From CAMUQR01 sp963539845 (lineage in GTDB: Bacteria > Patescibacteriota > Saccharimonadia > Saccharimonadales > Saccharimonadaceae), in NCBI GenBank assembly GCA_963539845.1, contig CAUTML010000001.1, positions 310,001 to 374,000 on the forward strand: DNA of 64,000 bases, in the 5' to 3' direction. The notes under the pieces are model-generated. The model was given only the letters and a program-made list of their open reading frames with translations, searched no databases and was not told where the DNA came from. Both the position numbers and the translations under genes were made by a program. Positions 34,703 to 43,010 of this stretch are shown here, in pieces. How positions within the stretch are numbered: position 1 is the stretch's first letter; every line of letters begins with the position of its first letter.

Positions 34703-35955
34703 TGCGAATAGGAATTTTTAGCGATACTTATACCCCTCAAATGAGCGGGATTGTGGTAGTGATTGATATTTTTCGACGAAATATGGCCAAGCTCGGTCAC
34801 GAAGTTGTGGTTTTTGCCCCAAAACCGCTCGGTTATAAAGAAGACGACCCAAATGTGGTGCGGTTTAATGCCCTGCCTGGCTTATTTTATGATGATTATT
34901 TAACTAGTGTGTTTTTTTCACCAGTCGCCTTGCGTCACATCAAGAAAAAACAACTCGACATCATCTTGATTCTCACCCCCAGCCAGATTGGCTTATTGGG
35001 CGTAGCGGCCGCCAAAAAATTCCGGATTCCGCTAGTTAGTCAATACTCAACCGATTTGTTTGAATATGTGATGCTTTATCCTGAAGTTTTGCCTGGAATT
35101 ATCGCCTTGACTGGCATCGCGTCTTTTTCCATCAAAGCCAAACCGAGCGAATTGCTTAGTCTAGCCCGCGAAGTTGGACGCCGACGACGCGGTTCGACGC
35201 CGTTTTCTCAATCACTCGTCAAAAACTGCATTACTTTGCTTCATAATAATTGCGACGCTGTGGTCTCTCTGTCGCGCAAAAAACAACAACAAATGATCGA
35301 TTGGAAAACCGAAACTCGCCTGGAAATGATTCCGACTGGGGTCGACGCCCTACCAACCACCAAAAACGTCGACAAATTACGAGATAAATTAGGCATCGCC
35401 CCAGATGACAAAGTTGTGCTGTTTGCAGGACGGATTGCCGCCGAAAAAAACCTCGATTTGTTGGTGGATTGTTTTGATCGATTGGTCAAATTGGTGCCTA
35501 AAGCTCGCCTCTTATTCGTCGGTGATTTTGAATATCGGCCGATTCTAGAGGAAAAAGCTTCGCACTTGAAAAATGCCGATCGAGTGATTTTTACCGGTCG
35601 AGTACCTCACGAAGAATTAGGCGACTATTATGCTATCAGTGATGTGTTTGGCTTCCCGTCACTAACCGATACCCAAGGTCTAGTGGTGCACGAAGCGGCG
35701 CTGGCAGGCTTGCCGTTGGTGCTGGTTGACACCGAAGTGAGCGAGCTACTCATTCCTGGCGAAACGGGTTTTTACGCCCGCAACAACCCCCGCAATATGG
35801 CGACTACCCTAGCTAAAGTACTAACTTTACCAAAAAAAGACTACCAACAATTATCCGCCAACGCTAAAGCCCGAGCTGAACAGTTCTCCGAATTCGAACA
35901 AACCAAAAAAATCGTCGCTTTGTTTGAAGAATTGATCGCCACCCGCAAAGCTTAG
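34702..35955 (+). CDS. GT4-type glycosyltransferase, similar to diacylglycerol glucosyltransferases
   Basis: About 417 residues. The N-terminal FSDTYTPQMSGIVVVID and the region FRIPLVSQYSTDLFEY resemble enzymes that add glucose to diacylglycerol. The donor site lies around VLFAGRIAAEKNLDLLVDCF and the acidic HEAALAGLPLVLVD. GGAG lies five bases before the second of two consecutive ATGs, which I take as the start. With the upstream partner it may make glycolipids for the membrane or a lipoteichoic-acid-like anchor. The acceptor is inferred. Confidence 0.85.
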   Translation: MRIGIFSDTYTPQMSGIVVVIDIFRRNMAKLGHEVVVFAPKPLGYKEDDPNVVRFNALPGLFYDDYLTSVFFSPVALRHIKKKQLDIILILTPSQIGLLGVAAAKKFRIPLVSQYSTDLFEYVMLYPEVLPGIIALTGIASFSIKAKPSELLSLAREVGRRRRGSTPFSQSLVKNCITLLHNNCDAVVSLSRKKQQQMIDWKTETRLEMIPTGVDALPTTKNVDKLRDKLGIAPDDKVVLFAGRIAAEKNLDLLVDCFDRLVKLVPKARLLFVGDFEYRPILEEKASHLKNADRVIFTGRVPHEELGDYYAISDVFGFPSLTDTQGLVVHEAALAGLPLVLVDTEVSELLIPGETGFYARNNPRNMATTLAKVLTLPKKDYQQLSANAKARAEQFSEFEQTKKIVALFEELIATRKA

Positions 35956-35975
35956 TCAGTTCTAGTGGCGCAGGT

Positions 35976-36004
35976 TTGACTTTTTAGTCCAAATCAGGTA
36001 AAAT
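35976..36004 (+). promoter_or_regulatory. Promoter of rpmB
   Basis: TTGACT at 35976-35981, 17 bp spacer beginning TTTTAG, TAAAAT at 35999-36004. The leader is about 26 nt. Confidence 0.8.
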
Positions 36005-36035
36005 TACATAGATAATTTAAAACAAAGGTAAAATA

Positions 36036-36233
36036 ATGGCATCAAAATGTGAATTAACCGGCAAAGGTAAGATGTTTGGGCATAATGTCAGCTTTTCCCA
36101 ACGCCGCACGAAACGAGTTTTTAAACCAAATCTACAGAAAAAAACTCTAACTGTTGACGGCAAAAAAGTAACCATGACGCTCTCGACCCAAGCTATCCGC
36201 ACTCTGCGCAAAAAAGGTTTAATCAAAAAATAA
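36036..36233 (+). CDS. rpmB: 50S ribosomal protein L28
   Basis: 65 residues, full length. MASKCELTGKGKMFGHNVSF is the canonical start and RTLRKKGLIK the end. Only one of the Cys pairs of zinc-type L28 remains, so it is a zinc-free form. It stands alone with its own promoter and terminator. Confidence 0.96.
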   Translation: MASKCELTGKGKMFGHNVSFSQRRTKRVFKPNLQKKTLTVDGKKVTMTLSTQAIRTLRKKGLIKK

Positions 36234-36240
36234 CCACTCG

Positions 36241-36267
36241 CCCGCTAGTTTGTTCTGGCGGGTTTTT
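36241..36267 (+). terminator. Terminator of rpmB
   Basis: CCCGC and GGCGGG arms with a 12-base loop, then TTTTT. Confidence 0.8.
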
Positions 36268-36320
36268 GGTCGGATATTTGACCGCGATTCGCTCCATGTG
36301 CCGTTTTTTAACCAACGATA

Positions 36321-36358
36321 AAAACAGCGCCTCGGCTATCTGTTTAGCCCAGGCGCTA
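36321..36358 (-). terminator. Terminator of hpf
   Basis: Minus strand: AGCGCCTGGGCT and AGCCGAGGCGCT pair, followed by GTTTTT. It lies 22 bases after the hpf stop. Confidence 0.85.
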
Positions 36359-36379
36359 TTAGCGGTTAAAACCGGCGGA

Positions 36380-36748
36380 TTATTTACGATTGAGGAAATT
36401 ATTCTTTAATTTTGAAAAAACACCACGTCGACCGATGTGTGGTACGGTCTCAGTTTTGTAACGACGCACTTGTGATAGGATTTTTGGTTGAGCAATGTCA
36501 ATCGCCGCCAAAATCGTACTAGCGTTCGAAGTTACAGTCAAAGTCTTGTCGGGAACGGCGATCGCCACCTCAACTTGGTATTGATCATCGCGCTTTTTTG
36601 ACAATTTCTCAAGAGTGACATGACAACTAGCGCTTTTTTTGGCGTGACGTGGCAGATATTTCAGCGTGCGACCGATTTTTTTCTCGGCGTATTGTTTAAT
36701 AGTATCATCAGCTTCGTATTTAATGGTTGAAATTTCAATTTTATTCAT
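36380..36748 (-). CDS. hpf: Ribosome hibernation-promoting factor / RaiA family
   Basis: 122 residues. N-terminal RaiA/HPF domain with NKIEISTIKYEADDTIKQYA and the central basic strand segment ACHVTLEKLSKKRDDQYQVEV. It binds the decoding centre of idle 30S or 70S ribosomes. The C-terminal dimerisation domain of long HPF is absent, replaced by a short basic tail FSKLKNNFLNRK. The gene lies 68 bp after serS on the same strand. Confidence 0.88.
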   Translation of the reverse strand: MNKIEISTIKYEADDTIKQYAEKKIGRTLKYLPRHAKKSASCHVTLEKLSKKRDDQYQVEVAIAVPDKTLTVTSNASTILAAIDIAQPKILSQVRRYKTETVPHIGRRGVFSKLKNNFLNRK

Positions 36749-36816
36749 ATTTTCCTTTCAGTTTTACTTATTTTTATTTTATCATAAAACTTAATTATCG
36801 CCTAAGTAGTAATTAT

Positions 36817-38118
36817 TTAAATCTCGGTTTTGCCACCCAGATAATTTTGCAAAACAGTTGGAATTTTGACCTTGGCGTCCGCAGTTTGACCATTTTCGAT
36901 AATCGCAATCAGCAGCCGACCGATCGCAAAAGCCGTCGCGTCATTGGTATGAATTAGTTCCAGCTCGCCATTGGCCCGACGAACCCGAGTTTGCAAACGA
37001 CGCGCCTGGTAATCGGTCATATAGTCAGCAGTATGGGTCTCGCGGTATTTGCCCTGCCCTGGTAGCCAAACTTCCATATCGACGCCCGAAGCGTTAGGTT
37101 TACCGATGTCAAAGGTGCATTTTTTGATCACTTGATACGGCAATTCCAACGCCTTGAGCATATACTCCTGAATCGCCACCAACAAACGGTGTTCGTCGTA
37201 ACTTTTTTCAGCAGTCGTGAAGGTTTCCATTTCCAATTTATCAAATTGGTGCATTCGCAAAATACCTTCCATATCTTTGCCATAGGTTCCAGCTTCTTTG
37301 CGGAAACTAGTCGCATAGCCCAGATAGCGCACCGGCAATTCCGCTTCTTCAAAAATCTCCCCAGCATGCATACTACCGAGCACATGTTCGGCACTGCCCT
37401 GAAGCCAAAGATCCTCGCCCTCAATCTTGTAGCGGTCCTCACTCGGTTCTAAGCGATCCATAGCGTCATAAGGTGCAGTTTTAATCATATACGGTGGTAA
37501 AACTGGCACAAACGGCTTAGGGCTGATGTTTAGATTGTTATCACGCACGATTTTGGCGATTACCGCCTCGTCGCTGAGCGTATCCATCACAAAATTGATA
37601 ATCGCAAATTGAAGCTTCACCAAATCGCCTTTGAGATAAGCAAACCGTGCCCCAGCCACCCGCGAAGCCCGCTCTTTATCGATCCAACCGCGAATTTTAG
37701 CAATTTCGTAGTGATTTTTTGGTTCAAAATCAAACTTGGTCGGCTCGCCCACCTGATAATCAAGCACATTTTCGTCCTCCGTCAAACCAACTGGCACGCT
37801 ATCGAGCGCCATATTCGGCACTCGTTTTAGCAACACTACATATTGCTCGTAATTCTGATTAAAATCAGCCTCCAGCTCCGCCAGTTGTTCTTTGATGGCT
37901 TTGCCTTTAGCGATCAGTTCCTGATCAGGTTTGCCAGCTTGTTTGATTTGATCGGCAATTTGGTTACGCGCCTGACGCAAATCATCCAGCTGAGCTTGCA
38001 GTTCACGACGTCGATCATCAAATTTAATCAAATCAGCCACGCTGACCTCAACGCCCTTGTTGATAGCATTTTGTTGAATTTTATCTTGATTATCGCGAAT
38101 AAAATTAATGTCTAACAT
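36817..38118 (-). CDS. serS: Seryl-tRNA synthetase
   Basis: 433 residues, complete. An N-terminal coiled-coil arm (about 30-105) grips the tRNA long arm, and the class II core has motif 2 TSFRKEAGTYGKDMEGILRMHQF (quoted in part) and motif 3 near ATAFAIGRLLIAIIE. It charges tRNA-Ser. Repeat copy 2 lies 38 bp upstream of its start, so its promoter may lie in or near that repeat. Confidence 0.97.
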   Translation of the reverse strand: MLDINFIRDNQDKIQQNAINKGVEVSVADLIKFDDRRRELQAQLDDLRQARNQIADQIKQAGKPDQELIAKGKAIKEQLAELEADFNQNYEQYVVLLKRVPNMALDSVPVGLTEDENVLDYQVGEPTKFDFEPKNHYEIAKIRGWIDKERASRVAGARFAYLKGDLVKLQFAIINFVMDTLSDEAVIAKIVRDNNLNISPKPFVPVLPPYMIKTAPYDAMDRLEPSEDRYKIEGEDLWLQGSAEHVLGSMHAGEIFEEAELPVRYLGYATSFRKEAGTYGKDMEGILRMHQFDKLEMETFTTAEKSYDEHRLLVAIQEYMLKALELPYQVIKKCTFDIGKPNASGVDMEVWLPGQGKYRETHTADYMTDYQARRLQTRVRRANGELELIHTNDATAFAIGRLLIAIIENGQTADAKVKIPTVLQNYLGGKTEI

Positions 38119-38360
38119 TTTTCCCCTTTATCAATTGTGCACTCTTATTTATGGTTTTATTTTACTATTTTTTGGTCAATAAGTCGAATTATCTCAAACC
38201 CAAAATTTTGGTATAAGGCTGACAGCTAACCTGCCAGCCTTTTTAAACTACTAACTATGAAATATTACTGATTGTTTAAACAATACTGTGATTAGAAAAA
38301 CCATAACACTATTGAACATGCTATTAAGAATAAAGTTGCAATTACGAAAGTCACAGAATC

Positions 38361-38453
38361 TTATATATCCACGCAATAAACTACACTTAAAACTATACAT
38401 AAAACAGCCAACCAAGCAACCACAAATTTAGTCATAATTTCTATTTCTGACAT
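38361..38453 (-). CDS. 30-residue hydrophobic peptide (repeat copy 2)
   Basis: Identical in sequence to the peptide at 6430-6522: MSEIEIMTKF, a hydrophobic core of ~17 residues, VDI, TAA. The same AAAGGAGGGG ribosome site is four bases upstream. Two identical copies 32 kb apart argue that the ORF is under selection or recently copied. Function unknown. Confidence 0.6.
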   Translation of the reverse strand: MSEIEIMTKFVVAWLAVLCIVLSVVYCVDI

Positions 38454-38588
38454 ATTACCCCTCCTTTAAATGCAAAAACAGTATAAATTTTCATAGTTCA
38501 GGCATTTTGAGCCTGAGATAAATCGACTTGTTAATCAACCTTCTAGAGATGGACTTAGGTTTAATAATTGAAATAACCCAATCCTTTC

Positions 38589-38617
38589 ATTATATCATAT
38601 ATAAGCATAAAAGTCAA
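38589..38617 (-). promoter_or_regulatory. Consensus promoter of the repeat-borne peptide (copy 2)
   Basis: Minus strand TTGACT (38617-38612), 17 bp, TATAAT (38594-38589), same as copy 1. Leader about 129 nt. Confidence 0.8.
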
Positions 38618-38683
38618 TGATAAGTCGGTTCGACTGGCTAATTCTAGCGGGTAAGTTTTACTGAGCTTTTTAATTTCGATCAT

Positions 38684-39862
38684 TTAAGCCTTTGCTGTCG
38701 ATTGACGACTACGTTTCCGACTAAAACCGCTCACCAAAAATTTAACAAACAAGCCGGCTCCCAAACCAATCAAAGCCAAATTAATCACCACCGCCAAAAC
38801 CGGCACACTGTTAATTAAAGCGTAAATAATCACCCCGACAAGCACTAGCGATTCGTTTTGTTTGTCAAACACTGCCAAGGTATTGTTCGTCAAGTAATAA
38901 ATTGCCATTGGAATGGCTAAAATCAGCATCAGCGCCCAGATGATCATCGCTAAAATCGCCACCGAAATGCCAACAACCGTAGTCGCTAGTAGTAATGCAA
39001 TAATCGGCAGACCAATCACCATCGCGTAGCCAATCCCGATATAGAAAATATTGATCAGCTTGAACTGCTCGCGACTAAATTGATAGAATCGTTGCGGTCG
39101 AATGATCATCACTACCACCAGCAAAGCACCAATCGACAAACTCCATATTAAATTTCCAGACAACCAATTGCGACGCTTTAAATCACTGTTTTTAATATCT
39201 TCGTGTTTAAACTCACCCGCAATAGCCGATTGAGCGATGTCTTTTGTCAGGCTGGCGTTCGATAAACTACCGCTGATTTTAGCACTATCAGCGACCCGCG
39301 TGTGTTTTGCGGATTTGATGTGAGCGTCGCGACCAATTTGACCGTCGATGTAAGTTTCTTCGCTAACAACCATTACATCACGACCGATTTGGCCTTCGAT
39401 GCGCACTATGCCACCCGACAACATGGCGTCCTTGCCGATTGTCGCGCCTTTTTTGATGGTTAGTTTTGAAGCAAAAATTGACACATTACCCTGGATTTTA
39501 GCTCCAGATTCAATTACTAATTCTTTTGCTACGGCACGCACATCACCGTTAATTTGACCGCGAATCTCGATAGTCATGGCCGCCATCAAAGCGTCATCCG
39601 CCACCACACCGTCGATTACGCACCGCTTCGAGCTGGCGCAAAATACATCGCCATTAATCTGTTTATTAAATGAAATATCCTGCTCCGAAGCTTCCATTTT
39701 AACTTGATCGATACGTTCCAAAGCCGGCTGATTCGCCTGAATTGTGGTTTTTGGCGCTTGAGTATTCTGCTCAGTATTAGTTAGCGCCAAGACCGGTCGA
39801 GCCAAGCCAGCTAGCATTATCGCAGTCAATAGCGCCATACTAATTTTAGTGATAGTTTTCAT
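38684..39862 (-). CDS. Membrane protein with bactofilin-like beta-helix domain
   Basis: About 392 residues. N-terminal signal segment (MALLTAIMLAGLARPVLA). Residues ~70-195 form a short-repeat beta-helix of the polymer-forming/bactofilin type (IRGQINGDVRAVAKELVIESG, in part). Four to five membrane helices follow, ending with a basic tail RKRSRQSTAK. The ATG at 39862 is preferred with AGGAGT ten bases upstream; a TTG lies six bases earlier. Such proteins may scaffold the envelope; function here is inferred. It follows the DUF2207 gene on the same strand. Confidence 0.78.
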   Translation of the reverse strand: MKTITKISMALLTAIMLAGLARPVLALTNTEQNTQAPKTTIQANQPALERIDQVKMEASEQDISFNKQINGDVFCASSKRCVIDGVVADDALMAAMTIEIRGQINGDVRAVAKELVIESGAKIQGNVSIFASKLTIKKGATIGKDAMLSGGIVRIEGQIGRDVMVVSEETYIDGQIGRDAHIKSAKHTRVADSAKISGSLSNASLTKDIAQSAIAGEFKHEDIKNSDLKRRNWLSGNLIWSLSIGALLVVVMIIRPQRFYQFSREQFKLINIFYIGIGYAMVIGLPIIALLLATTVVGISVAILAMIIWALMLILAIPMAIYYLTNNTLAVFDKQNESLVLVGVIIYALINSVPVLAVVINLALIGLGAGLFVKFLVSGFSRKRSRQSTAKA

Positions 39863-39895
39863 TGTCAATTTTACTCCTTTTTTAAAATTTTATGG

Positions 39896-41752
39896 CTAGC
39901 AACCACCTCCGCCACCTCCGCCACCTCCGCCACCGGAGAAGCCACCGCCACCGGAGCCAGAACTGCCCGATGAACTAGCTGACGAGGCTACTGAGCTAAA
40001 TGATTTAATCGAATTCGCAAACGAGCTGGCGTTAAAGGCCTGCGCGCCAAAATACCAAGCCGGCACACAATCCGCTTCTTGATAAACCGCATTAAGCACT
40101 TCGCCCCATGATTTTTCCAGCCCAAACATCACCGCATAAGGCAATAATCGTTCATACAATACCACTCGATCGTGGGCATCACGCATCGCTCCACCAACTG
40201 ACTGATTAAACGCCAATCGCTCTGCTTCAGCCATTTTAATATAGCGTTTCAAACCTGTTAAATGTGCCTTGAGACTCATTCCGGCTGATGTTAAACGCTT
40301 AAATCGACCGATCCAGGCTAGACAACTAACTGCAACAGCAATTATCGTAATTTGCAATACGCTGATCGAAAAAGGTGCGTAAAAATTAGCTAATGGTTGG
40401 TCGATATTTTCGTAGCTAACCGATTCTAAGCTAGTTATTGATATCACCATCGATATCGCCGATGCCACAATCGATAGCGACGCGAGCACGATTAATGGCA
40501 ACGCTATCCGCTTGGTCAATTGTTGGTCATAAACATAGCCATCGAGCGACAAAACTGTTCGTTTACTAAATAAATCAATTCGTGACCCCATCCCCATGTC
40601 TTTACGATCAAGCTCAAAATCCCGACCAGTCTCCGGTTTAGTTTTAAAAATCGCAAAAAAGAAAGCCTGTTCACGCTCAGTCCAAGTTTTATTTGGCAAA
40701 ACTTTAATCACATAGTCTCTGTCTTTTGAAAAAACTGATTTGGTTATTTTTTCAGTGATTTGAATTTTGCGGGCAATCGCCAACTGGATTAAACCAGCCG
40801 GCATAATTTTTGTTGAATGTTCAGCCAACCGATTATCCATTATTGCCGATTGAAACACATCAATATCAGCTGGTGGTAGATATTCAGTTGCGATAGTATC
40901 CAGCTGGTTTTGCCGACGCAGTGATTGTTGGCGAATAATTACCACAATAATTAAAATAATACCAATCGAACCCAGAATCACCACCAGCCACGCCAACATC
41001 CGATGATGGTTACTAAGCTTATAGGCCGCAAAAGTCGCTTCACCAAATTGCATCGCCAAAGTCATGTTGCCACCTGCTTCTAGCGGTTTTGTTGTTGTAA
41101 ATGTAACAACACTACCGTCAGCATTTAGCTCATAACGACAATCACTAGCTGTGCTTTTTAGAACTCCGGTATAACAAGCAATTTGTTTCGGATTAAAATC
41201 CGCTCGCACTGACTGATCCAAATGCACTCGCGCCACAATTTGTCGAAACTGTTGCCTCCAGCCGGTACCGTTCGTATCCCAATAAAATTCTTGCTTAGCA
41301 CTGTCAGTCGGTGTCATCGTTACGTCGCGCATGGTGTAGTTAAATTCATATTTATGCCGACCATGCAAAAAAACCGCGTCGCTTTTGTCGCGAATCATTA
41401 GCACCCGAAAGCCCGCTTTAGTTTCGTTTTTATAAACTGGGGCGGGTCGATCATCGCGCAGAATCTCCCCCATTTGCAAATCAAGCGTGTGCTTTTGGTA
41501 AGTTAGTGGGATCGAACGGATAATTCCACGATTTTGATTATAATCTGGAAAAACCGAGTAGAGGACTTCTTTTACCCGCAACTGCGATTGACCGTCAGCG
41601 TTTTTGGTTAGATAATAGTCAATTTCCATCTTGTCAAAATAAAAATCGTTGACGCTAGCATTTACTGATTGTGTCGTCAAACCAATTACCGAACCAATAG
41701 CCCCAACAACCGCCAATCCGGTCGTTAACAATATTTTTCGCCACCTAGTCAT
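39896..41752 (-). CDS. DUF2207 membrane protein with Gly-rich tail
   Basis: 618 residues. Signal segment at ~10-32, then an extracytoplasmic DUF2207 domain with the typical NQNRGIIRSIPLTY, then a membrane helix near 258-280, a cytoplasmic segment, two further helices (~415-480), and a cytoplasmic domain. The C-terminus is a Ser/Gly run ending in eleven Gly and a Cys, as usual in DUF2207 proteins. Function unknown in the family. GGGAGAAAAA precedes the ATG. It is the first gene of a pair with the bactofilin-like protein. Confidence 0.85.
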   Translation of the reverse strand: MTRWRKILLTTGLAVVGAIGSVIGLTTQSVNASVNDFYFDKMEIDYYLTKNADGQSQLRVKEVLYSVFPDYNQNRGIIRSIPLTYQKHTLDLQMGEILRDDRPAPVYKNETKAGFRVLMIRDKSDAVFLHGRHKYEFNYTMRDVTMTPTDSAKQEFYWDTNGTGWRQQFRQIVARVHLDQSVRADFNPKQIACYTGVLKSTASDCRYELNADGSVVTFTTTKPLEAGGNMTLAMQFGEATFAAYKLSNHHRMLAWLVVILGSIGIILIIVVIIRQQSLRRQNQLDTIATEYLPPADIDVFQSAIMDNRLAEHSTKIMPAGLIQLAIARKIQITEKITKSVFSKDRDYVIKVLPNKTWTEREQAFFFAIFKTKPETGRDFELDRKDMGMGSRIDLFSKRTVLSLDGYVYDQQLTKRIALPLIVLASLSIVASAISMVISITSLESVSYENIDQPLANFYAPFSISVLQITIIAVAVSCLAWIGRFKRLTSAGMSLKAHLTGLKRYIKMAEAERLAFNQSVGGAMRDAHDRVVLYERLLPYAVMFGLEKSWGEVLNAVYQEADCVPAWYFGAQAFNASSFANSIKSFSSVASSASSSGSSGSGGGGFSGGGGGGGGGGGC

Positions 41753-41778
41753 TTTTTCTCCCCTGTGTTTTATGCACT

Positions 41779-42771
41779 TTAATAAGGTATTTCATTTTTA
41801 ATTTTATCACATTTGGCCATATTGATGATGTTTTCTAAACTAATTTTTACCATATTGCGCACCGCGTGATCGGTGTTAAAAGCAATATGTGGCGTGATAA
41901 TCACATTCGGCAAAGCCTCAAGTTTACGAAACAAGTCATCTGGCACTATGCGAGTTGAAAAATCCTGGTGAAAAATTCCCCGCTCTCCCTCGTACACATC
42001 CAACGCTACGCCCGCCAATTTTCCCGACACCAGTGCCTGATACAAATCGTCGGTTTTGATATGTTCACCACGTGCCACATTGATAATTATCGTGCCGTCG
42101 GGCATTTTGGCGATGTTACGTTGATTGATGATGTGCCGATTGCCGTCATTGAGGGGCATATAAATCCCGATTAAATTAGCCTGCCGAAAAAAAACATCCA
42201 AATCGTCAACATAATCCAACCACTGACGCTCCTCAGGGCGTGGTGCCACATCATAAGCAATTACTCGTCCGCCGAACCCTTGAAAAGTTCGCGCGGCTTC
42301 CAGCCCGATATGTCCCGTTCCCAGAATTCCTACGGTGTAATCGCGAATTTCTTTACCAATCAATCCCTCCAAGCGGTAATCCTGGTTGTGCCAACGCATA
42401 TAACCAGTGTGCAAATTACGCAACAGCATCAACGCCAGCGCCACCGAGTGTTCACTAATGGCATTGGGTGAATAATCCGGCACCCGCGCAAATCGCACAC
42501 CATAGCGTCGCCCATCCGCACAATTCAGTCCATCAAACCCCGCCTGGCGCAACGAAAAATATTTAACGCCTTGAGCCTGCATCATTTGGTAAACCTCCGG
42601 CGCATAACAACGCGTCGTAATATCCGTCACGCCATCCATACCTTTTAGCAAATGCATCGTATTATTGTCCAGCGGTCGATCAGTCGTAAAACATTGCACT
42701 CCGAATTCTGTCGCAAACCGTTCAAAATACTGACGCTCATCTTCCCGCACCCCGAAGTTGATAATTTTCAT
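41779..42771 (-). CDS. D-isomer 2-hydroxyacid dehydrogenase (D-lactate dehydrogenase type)
   Basis: 330 residues, full length. It reduces pyruvate or a related 2-oxo acid with NADH. The Rossmann motif is GILGTGHIGLEAARTF, the catalytic Arg is in NVARGEHI, the Glu in YEGERGIF and the His in TPHIAFNTDHAV. The sequence SLRQAGFDGLN matches D-lactate dehydrogenases (LdhA) best. With glycolysis and no respiratory genes in view, a fermentative role is likely. It stands 239 bp from lysS. Confidence 0.9.
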   Translation of the reverse strand: MKIINFGVREDERQYFERFATEFGVQCFTTDRPLDNNTMHLLKGMDGVTDITTRCYAPEVYQMMQAQGVKYFSLRQAGFDGLNCADGRRYGVRFARVPDYSPNAISEHSVALALMLLRNLHTGYMRWHNQDYRLEGLIGKEIRDYTVGILGTGHIGLEAARTFQGFGGRVIAYDVAPRPEERQWLDYVDDLDVFFRQANLIGIYMPLNDGNRHIINQRNIAKMPDGTIIINVARGEHIKTDDLYQALVSGKLAGVALDVYEGERGIFHQDFSTRIVPDDLFRKLEALPNVIITPHIAFNTDHAVRNMVKISLENIINMAKCDKIKNEIPY

Positions 42772-42854
42772 GTTTAAATTATACCTTGATTATGCTTAAA
42801 AATAAAGACGCGCTAACGATTTTTATTTCAAAATATGAGAACCGCTAATATGCG

Positions 42855-42947
42855 ATCAATTATGTTTCAGCGAGATTAACAATCTAGGCTGGCAATGAGT
42901 GATTCTAGATGAGCGAATTGCCACCATCGAGTCGAAACATAATTGAT
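42855..42947. repeat. 93 bp palindromic element, copy A
   Basis: Ends with a perfect 14 bp inverted repeat: ATCAATTATGTTTC and GAAACATAATTGAT. Inside is a second inverted pair TGGCAAT/ATTGCCA. The whole could fold as a long two-stem hairpin. It lies in the 239 bp gap between the dehydrogenase and lysS. The remainder of this gap shows nothing else. Copy B is at 52321-52413. Confidence 0.85.
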
Positions 42948-43010
42948 TGCTATCACAAGAACTACCCAGTAGATTACCACTGAGCAGTTGTTCTTGAATC
43001 ATAGTATTTT

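Larger units (their letters stand above)
38157..38622 (-). repeat. Long direct repeat, copy 2 (about 466 bp)
   Basis: Second copy of 6227-6691, same orientation. It occupies most of the 565 bp gap between serS and the gene at 38684. The promoter, leader and peptide ORF read identical to copy 1. It differs in the distal third, for example AATATTACGGTCAG in copy 1 against AATACTGTGATTAG here. Like copy 1 it sits just upstream of a minus-strand gene. Confidence 0.9.

Noticed and set aside
42855..42947. parS centromere sites in the palindromic repeats (TGTTTC and GAAACA arms)
   Set aside because: parS is a compact 16 bp palindrome, TGTTTCACGTGAAACA. Here the arms are about 60 bp apart, and copies are not near parB.
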